From: Halomontanus rarus
GTDB lineage: Archaea; Halobacteriota; Halobacteria; Halobacteriales; Natrialbaceae
Reading direction: 5' to 3'
NCBI RefSeq assembly: GCF_017357405.1
Contig: NZ_CP071597.1
Span: 1,364,001-1,428,000, forward strand
Length of the DNA stretch: 64,000 nucleotides
Below, piece after piece: positions 60,574 to 64,000 of the stretch (position 1 is the stretch's first letter; every line of letters starts with the position of its first letter). The translations under genes were made by a program, and so were the position numbers. A model generated the notes under the pieces. It was not told the origin of the DNA, did no database searches, and saw nothing but the letters and a program-made list of their open reading frames with translations.

Positions 60574-61494
60574 ATGGTTACGGTACTCACAGCCGGTCAC
60601 GTCAACTGGGACGTCACGCTCCGAGTCGATCGACTGCCTCAACCGGACGGCGAGGCGTCGATCCGCTCACAACACCAGTCCGGCGGCGGAAGCGCGGCGA
60701 ACGTCGCCGTCGCACTCGCCGGCCTCGGCGTTCGTTCGGAACTCGTCGGGAGCGTCGGCGACGACGACAACGGTCGCCTCGCCAAATGCGAACTCGAGGA
60801 CGCGGGCGTCTGCCTCGACGGCCTCGCAGTCGTCGAGGATGCGCCGACAGCCGTGAAGTATCTGCTCGTCGACGACGCCGGCGAGGTCTCGATCCTCGGC
60901 AACGACGGTGCCAACGAGGCTGTTCGACCAGCGGACGTCGACCCCGACCGCGTTCGGCGGGCGGATCACGTCCACCTCACGAGCCAGCGACCGGAGACCG
61001 CCAGCTACATCGCAACGGTCGCCAGCGAGGCCGGCGTCCCGGTCAGCTTCGACCCCGGACGGCGCCTCGGCGACCGCGACTACACCGAGACGCTCGTCCG
61101 CGCCGACGTCGTCTTCGCGACCGACCACGAGGCCGAGGCGATCCTCGAGTCCGAGTACGCAGCGAGAGCAGACGACCAACTGGTCGCCGTGACCGCGGGG
61201 TCTGACGGAGCCGTCTTACACGCCCCCGACGGCCGGGTGTCTCACCCGGGGTTCGACGTCGACCCGGTCGATACCTCCGGGGCGGGAGACGCCTTCGCCG
61301 CGGGATTCATCGCGACGAGTCTGGGTCTGGGTCTCGGTCCGGACTGCGACACCGAGAACGACGCTGACGATTCCGCCCGCCGACGGACCCTCGAGTTCGC
61401 CAACGCCTGCGGGGCGCTGGCGGCGAGCCGAGAGGGGCCGCGAAGCGTGTCGACGACGGCCGATATCCGGGCATTTCTCGAACGGCGAAACTGA
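60574..61494 (+). CDS. PfkB-family carbohydrate kinase
   Basis: A 306-residue PfkB-family sugar or nucleoside kinase. Evidence: LTAGHVNWDVTLRVDRLPQP, GGGSAANVAVALAGLGVRSE, VGDDDNGRLAKCELEDAGVC and the catalytic VDTSGAGDAFAAGFIATSL with the base Asp. The VTAGSDGAVLH region and the N-terminal substrate residues resemble ribokinase or 2-keto-3-deoxygluconate kinase types. With deoC and udp nearby a nucleoside or ribose kinase is plausible, but specificity cannot be settled. A low-complexity DTENDADDS loop lies in the lid. Confidence 0.85.
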   Translation: MVTVLTAGHVNWDVTLRVDRLPQPDGEASIRSQHQSGGGSAANVAVALAGLGVRSELVGSVGDDDNGRLAKCELEDAGVCLDGLAVVEDAPTAVKYLLVDDAGEVSILGNDGANEAVRPADVDPDRVRRADHVHLTSQRPETASYIATVASEAGVPVSFDPGRRLGDRDYTETLVRADVVFATDHEAEAILESEYAARADDQLVAVTAGSDGAVLHAPDGRVSHPGFDVDPVDTSGAGDAFAAGFIATSLGLGLGPDCDTENDADDSARRRTLEFANACGALAASREGPRSVSTTADIRAFLERRN

Positions 61495-61582
61495 CCAGCA
61501 GGCGTTTATCACATCCGATCGTAGCAGTGACTCGAGCGCCAGCGCAGGCATTCGTTCTCATCGGACGTTGTCTGACGGTAGA

Positions 61583-61588
61583 TATATA
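61583..61588 (+). promoter_or_regulatory. TATATA box of the HalOD1 gene
   Basis: TATATA is about 29 nt before the ATG at 61615, which favours that start over the in-frame ATG at 61642. Confidence 0.55.
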
Positions 61589-61614
61589 CCTCGAGCCGTT
61601 GGCCACTCGAATAG

Positions 61615-61950
61615 ATGTCACGGAGACGTGACCGAGAGAGCATGAGTAGACAAACTACACGCGGATTCGATTCGGGGAACGGGGGACATCACCACCGAGT
61701 ACGCTACGAGCGAGACGACAGCGAACCACTGAGTGTCGCCGTCGCAACCGCACTCGCGGAGTACAACGGTGAAGATGTCCAGACTGCGAGCACGCAGTTG
61801 TACGACTACATCGATCCAGAAGCGCTCGACGCACTGTTCGCCCCACGGTACAACGGCGACGAACGCGCGGACGGCCAGGTCCGCTTCGAAGTCGAGGGTG
61901 CGACGGTCGTCGTCCGCCCGGCCAGTATTCAAGTGTATTCTGCCGACTGA
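61615..61950 (+). CDS. HalOD1 output-domain protein
   Basis: A 111-residue single-domain protein. After a basic head (MSRRRDRESMSRQTTRGFDS), the segment LSVAVATALAEYNGEDVQTA, then YDYIDPEALDALFAPRYNGD and VRFEVEGATVVVRPASIQVY match the HalOD1 domain found alone or after signalling domains in haloarchaea. It is thought to be an output module of two-component-type sensing, its partner being unknown. The TATATA box supports the 61615 start. It is immediately 5' of udp. Confidence 0.85.
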   Translation: MSRRRDRESMSRQTTRGFDSGNGGHHHRVRYERDDSEPLSVAVATALAEYNGEDVQTASTQLYDYIDPEALDALFAPRYNGDERADGQVRFEVEGATVVVRPASIQVYSAD

Positions 61951-62010
61951 TCCGCGATAGACAGCGTACAGAACGCACCTTTTTTCTCGCCACCTGCGAA
62001 ACGCGCCAGT

Positions 62011-62739
62011 ATGGCAACCCAGCCTCACCTGTTAGTCGACGACGGCGACGTCCACGATATCGCGCTCATTCCGGGCGATCCCGGACGCGTCGACCGCATC
62101 GCCGGTCACTGCGACGAATCGGAGACGATCGCCGAGAACCGCGAGTACAAACTGGTCAACGCGACCTACGAGGGACGAGACCTGACGATCTGTTCGACCG
62201 GTATCGGCTGTCCGTCGGCGGCGATCGCCGTCGAGGAACTCGCCAACGTCGGCGTCGAGACGTTCGTCCGCGTCGGGACGACCGGCGCGCTCCAGTCGAA
62301 TATCGAGATCGGCGACATGATCGTCGCGACGGGCGCGGCGAAGAACGAGGGAACGACCGGACGCTACGAGGCCGTCGAGTATCCCGCGGTTCCGGACTAT
62401 CACGTCCTCTCGGCGCTCGTCGATGCTTCGGAAGCCAACGACGAAGACGTTCACGTCGGCCCGATCGCCTCCGACGACGCCTTCTACGCCGAAACCGACG
62501 AGTACGTCGACGACTGGGAGGCGGCGGGTCTGCTCGCGGTCGAGATGGAAGCCGCCGCCGTCTTCTCGCTGGCCCGGCGGAAGGGCCTTCGCGCCGGCGC
62601 CATCTGTACCGTCGACGGGAATCTCGTCGAAGGAACGCAGAAGGGGACCGACACCGAAGACGACGAACTCCCCGAAAAGGCCAAGAACAACGTCGCCCGT
62701 GCGATCGACATCTCGCTCGAGGCGACGACTCAACTGTAA
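62011..62739 (+). CDS. udp: nucleoside phosphorylase (uridine phosphorylase)
   Basis: A 242-residue phosphorylase of the PNP/Udp superfamily that splits a nucleoside with phosphate to base plus (deoxy)ribose 1-phosphate. Evidence: IALIPGDPGRVDRIAGHCDE, ICSTGIGCPSAAIAVEELAN, FVRVGTTGALQSNIEIGDMI and the substrate-binding LLAVEMEAAAVFSLARRKGL. The IPGDPGR and VEMEAA motifs are typical of uridine phosphorylases. A CTTTTTTCT run 29 nt before the ATG may be its promoter. With deoC and the PfkB kinase it suggests salvage of nucleosides from DNA or RNA. Confidence 0.93.
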   Translation: MATQPHLLVDDGDVHDIALIPGDPGRVDRIAGHCDESETIAENREYKLVNATYEGRDLTICSTGIGCPSAAIAVEELANVGVETFVRVGTTGALQSNIEIGDMIVATGAAKNEGTTGRYEAVEYPAVPDYHVLSALVDASEANDEDVHVGPIASDDAFYAETDEYVDDWEAAGLLAVEMEAAAVFSLARRKGLRAGAICTVDGNLVEGTQKGTDTEDDELPEKAKNNVARAIDISLEATTQL

Positions 62740-62786
62740 GGCTTCGATAGCGGTCTTTTCTCCGAGACTGACCGAATTTCGATCGA

Positions 62787-63728
62787 TCACCTGACGAGCG
62801 ACTCGGCGACGGCACTCGCCCTGTCGGTGAGTCGCTCGGTCGTCTTCGAAGCCGTCTGGAGCGTCCCGTTGATCGAGCCGAAGAGCGCGTCGAAGTCGAC
62901 GTCGCCGGCCGAGTCGCGCCACTCGCTCGCGTCGGGCCCGGAGACGGCACACGTCCGGCACCGTCCGCCCGCTCCGACGGTACCGTCAGCGTCGCCGTTT
63001 CCGTCGGCGTCGACACCGCCTCCATCGACCGCCTCGAGACAGACGTGACAGCGATCGAGCGTCGCGGCGATCCGTTCGACCGTCGCAACGATTTCCCGGA
63101 GATCGGCCTGAAGCTGTCGGGCGTCCGTCCGAAACGCCTCGAACGCCGCCGGATCGACGGCGAAATCGGCGGGGTCGAGCGCCTCGAGGCTGGCGAGTTG
63201 TACCTTGAGGACGTCGAGGGTCACCGACAGTTCTCGCCGGGCCGCGGCGTAGGCCGCCGGGTCGTGTTCGCCCGCCTCGAGTGCGCTCGGCAGCGCGGTT
63301 GCGCGATCCGCGAACGCGACGACGTCGGAGATCGCCTCGCTCTGGGCGACGGTACAATCGCGGACGGTCTCGAAGAGCGCTCGATCGGTCACCGGCGACT
63401 CGGCGGCGGCGGTTCCCGCCAGTACCGACGCACAGTCCGCACAGATGGTGACGAGTGACGCCGGACGAGGGCCGTCGCCGGCCGGCGCCGGATCGACTGC
63501 GTACGAGTCGAGGTCGGGCGCGTCGAGCCGATCGTGACAGTGCTGGCAGGTGAAGTCGTCGCGTTCGAACACCGCGTCGTCGAGCTCGGATCGCGTATCC
63601 TCGGAGGCCACGAGCGAGCGAACGGAACGGGCCGAGAAAAACGCTCCGGCTGTTCGGTCGCTCGTAGCCCCCCGTTTCGTTCCCCGACCCCACTGCTCGC
63701 GCCACAGCAGCGCGTGCAACGACTGCAT
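62787..63728 (-). CDS. HNH-like zinc-binding protein
   Basis: A 313-residue protein. Residues 55-100 (RDDFTCQHCHDRLDAPDLDS ... LVTICADCASV) have the CxxC-x-CxxC layout of an HNH endonuclease zinc core, but the catalytic His is not clear in the middle. Two further knuckles near the C-terminus (CHVCLEAVDG, CRTCAVSG) and long helices between (SVTLDVLKVQLASLEALD, LREIVATVERIAATLDRCHV) follow. I recall a haloarchaeal HNH family of this shape, but cannot fix the function. It is divergent from the amphi-Trp gene. Confidence 0.7.
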   Translation of the reverse strand: MQSLHALLWREQWGRGTKRGATSDRTAGAFFSARSVRSLVASEDTRSELDDAVFERDDFTCQHCHDRLDAPDLDSYAVDPAPAGDGPRPASLVTICADCASVLAGTAAAESPVTDRALFETVRDCTVAQSEAISDVVAFADRATALPSALEAGEHDPAAYAAARRELSVTLDVLKVQLASLEALDPADFAVDPAAFEAFRTDARQLQADLREIVATVERIAATLDRCHVCLEAVDGGGVDADGNGDADGTVGAGGRCRTCAVSGPDASEWRDSAGDVDFDALFGSINGTLQTASKTTERLTDRASAVAESLVR

Positions 63729-63761
63729 ACCATTACCATCCTCGAGCGCGTGGTTCGAGGT

Positions 63762-64000
63762 ATGCCCGAGGAGATATTCGAACTCGAGCGGCCGTTCGAA
63801 CGGACCGAACTCGCCGCCCTCTTCCAGGGGTTCGCGTCGGCACTCACCGACGGCCAGCCGCTCACCGTCGAGACCGAGGACGGGGTCGTGTCGATGGACG
63901 TTCCCGAGCGGGTGAGTGCGGAACTCGAACTCGGACTCGAGTTCGAGTTCGAAGCTGAAGGGGAAGAAAACGGAGAAGAAAGAAAAGAAAACGACGACTC
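63762..64000 (+). CDS. amphi-Trp domain protein (runs off window)
   Basis: The first 79 residues of an amphi-Trp domain protein. The start MPEEIFELERPFERTELAAL followed by FQGFASALTDGQPLTVETED and VVSMDVPERVSAELE matches this small haloarchaeal domain, which has a ferredoxin-like fold and no known activity. An acidic Glu-rich tail (EFEFEAEGEENGEERKEN) begins at about residue 60 and the stop lies beyond position 64000. It is divergent from the HNH-like gene with 33 bp between the starts. Confidence 0.8.
   Translation, partial: MPEEIFELERPFERTELAALFQGFASALTDGQPLTVETEDGVVSMDVPERVSAELELGLEFEFEAEGEENGEERKENDD

Noticed and set aside
1..64000. CRISPR array, rRNA operon, intact insertion sequence or prophage
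   Set aside because: I found no regularly spaced repeats, no rRNA signatures, no transposase ORF and no phage structural genes.

Overview
The window looks like chromosomal DNA of an extremely halophilic archaeon (class Halobacteria; the Natrialbales are my best guess, not proven). The evidence is high GC, very acidic proteins rich in Asp and Glu, twin-arginine signal peptides on most exported proteins, TATA-like boxes about 25-28 nt before start codons (leaderless mRNAs), and many small haloarchaea-type proteins. I see no rRNA, tRNA, CRISPR array or intact insertion sequence.

Layout. 1-9.2 kb: acyl-CoA dehydrogenase (cut by the window edge), a membrane protein, a RIO-type kinase, an aldehyde dehydrogenase, a nitroreductase and two divergent purine genes, purB and a PurN-PurH fusion. 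9.2-20.4 kb: two copies of a ~120-bp intergenic repeat flank a SIMPL lipoprotein. Then come carA divergent from an Lrp/AsnC regulator with palindromic operators between them, a PHP phosphoesterase, a diacylglycerol-kinase-like lipid kinase, idi, and a self-contained ABC-transporter operon with its own HTH regulator and a palindrome over its TATA box. 20.4-26.2 kb: an FAD oxidase overlapping a C-terminal fragment of RibB, a sulfite-oxidase-type molybdoenzyme, a methyltransferase, moaB and a 5-formyl-THF cyclo-ligase-like protein. 26.2-26.7 kb has no gene but strong inverted repeats.

26.7-34.3 kb: guaA and pyrG lie on the same strand but are separated by a ~4.2-kb carbohydrate island. It holds a Tat-exported GH10 xylanase with a C-terminal dockerin, a frameshifted GH43 remnant, a TrmB-family regulator and a 5'-truncated FN3-malectin-dockerin protein. 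This is the most distinctive accessory region here.

34.4-48 kb: small conserved proteins, PspA, a lipoprotein, a sugar-nucleotide-epimerase-like SDR, an FAH-family hydrolase, a P-loop kinase, a Tat-exported protein of unknown function, a DgcN-DgcA pair (D-glutamate catabolism) and an archaeal Vms1-like release factor. 48-64 kb: a secreted coiled-coil protein with an HTH regulator, thiE-thiM, gatD, a GNAT acetyltransferase, the ubiquitin-like modifier SAMP1, a divergent K+ channel/RCK cluster, and nucleoside salvage genes (deoC, a PfkB kinase, udp). A HalOD1 protein, an HNH-like zinc protein and the start of an amphi-Trp protein close the window.

A theme across the window is low-complexity acidic stretches encoded by hexanucleotide microsatellites inside otherwise conserved enzymes (ThiM, GNAT, GatD, 5-FCL-like, Vms1-like), and one small palindromic in-frame insert in acyl-CoA dehydrogenase.
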